Assembly (NCBI GenBank): GCA_031263565.1
Contig: JAISFR010000013.1
Coordinates: forward strand, 1 to 59,232
Source: Candidatus Adiutrix sp.
GTDB lineage: Bacteria > Desulfobacterota > Desulfarculia > Adiutricales > Adiutricaceae
Direction of reading: 5' to 3'
Length of the DNA stretch: 59,232 bases
Of the stretch, positions 59,084 through 59,232 are shown piece by piece. The number at the start of each line of letters is the position of its first letter. The first letter of the stretch is position 1. The notes beneath the pieces were generated by a model, which did no database searches, was not told the origin of the DNA, and saw only the letters and a program-made list of their open reading frames with translations. Both the position numbers and the translations under genes were made by a program.

Positions 59084-59232
59084 CCGCCCAGGTTCTGGAC
59101 CTGATGCAGAAGAAGAGCATCACTTCGGTTTTTGTGGTCGACGCGCAGCTCAGGCCCCTGGGTCTGGTGCGCATTCACGGCTGCCTGCGGGCCGGCCTGG
59201 AGTAAAGGGGCCGCCCCGCCGGCGCCTGTCCG
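59084..59232 (+). repeat. Downstream copy of the kdsD 3'-end repeat
   Basis: It repeats the last 40 codons of kdsD, the stop and 28 following bases, about 95% identical to 57951-58100. No intact gene precedes it. It reaches the window edge, so its true end is not seen. Together the copies bracket the hic cassette. Confidence 0.9.

Overview
The window is a GC-rich chromosomal stretch from a Gram-negative, probably anaerobic bacterium. A Desulfobacterota ("Deltaproteobacteria") origin is my best guess. It rests on arabinose-5-phosphate isomerase (Kdo/LPS), a sigma-54 activator and a sigma-54-like psp promoter, several radical-SAM and Fe-S enzymes, and a metX-metW pair. No rRNA or species-defining marker is present, so this stays an inference.

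Layout. (1) 1-18026 is a surface-glycan island. The minus-strand block holds a truncated radical SAM enzyme, a two-domain glycosyltransferase, a giant multi-domain GT4 protein, a coiled-coil FkbM methyltransferase with a 21-bp coding minisatellite, and gmd. A tight plus-strand seven-gene operon follows: manC, a NeuA-like cytidylyltransferase, an HpcH/HpaI aldolase, an SDR epimerase, a D-2-hydroxyacid dehydrogenase, a cyclase-family protein and a HAD phosphatase. A paralogue of the first glycosyltransferase closes the island. I read the operon as a candidate route to a CMP-activated 3-deoxy-2-ketoacid sugar that uses a pyruvate aldolase instead of a NeuB/KdsA-type synthase. (2) 18064-22680 holds a SPOR protein, metW-metX, a decayed AAA/DUF4143 gene and tRNA-Pro(GGG). 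(3) 22700-28527 holds a probable 174-bp MITE with a 9-bp target duplication, a CorC/HlyC-type membrane protein, a pspA-pspB-pspC cluster, a HEXXH protein, atpZ-atpI and miaA. (4) 28570-31851 is a redox operon (exported flavodoxin, MerR regulator, DUF362, Fe-S aldo/keto reductase) behind a MerR-type promoter with a 19-bp spacer. (5) 32003-42662 holds argS, a universal stress protein and a long sugar-phosphate operon (pgm, glucokinase, malQ and small unknowns), divergent from pgi. (6) 42670-48191 holds a sensor kinase, an NtrC-type regulator with duplicated Fis-like C-terminal modules, holA and rpsD. (7) 48225-54011 holds a FIST protein, an ISAzo13-family element whose transposase has lost its catalytic Glu, ogt and an AmmeMemoRadiSam cluster. 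(8) 54442-59232 holds a small unknown, an AI-2E-family permease, two tandem SGNH hydrolases, kdsD, and a hicA-hicB-RHH cassette flanked by an imperfect duplication of the kdsD 3' end.

How the genes work together. The sugar-phosphate operon (glucokinase, phosphoglucomutase, 4-alpha-glucanotransferase, phosphoglucose isomerase) can interconvert glucan, G1P, G6P and F6P. F6P is the precursor that, with a mannose-phosphate supply encoded elsewhere, would feed ManC and Gmd in the glycan island. Stress and redox functions (psp, Usp, MerR operon, FIST) are scattered between housekeeping genes (argS, miaA, holA, rpsD, metX/W). By eye, the minus-strand glycan genes, the MerR operon and the IS-ogt stretch are more AT-rich than the surrounding core, which fits acquisition by transfer.
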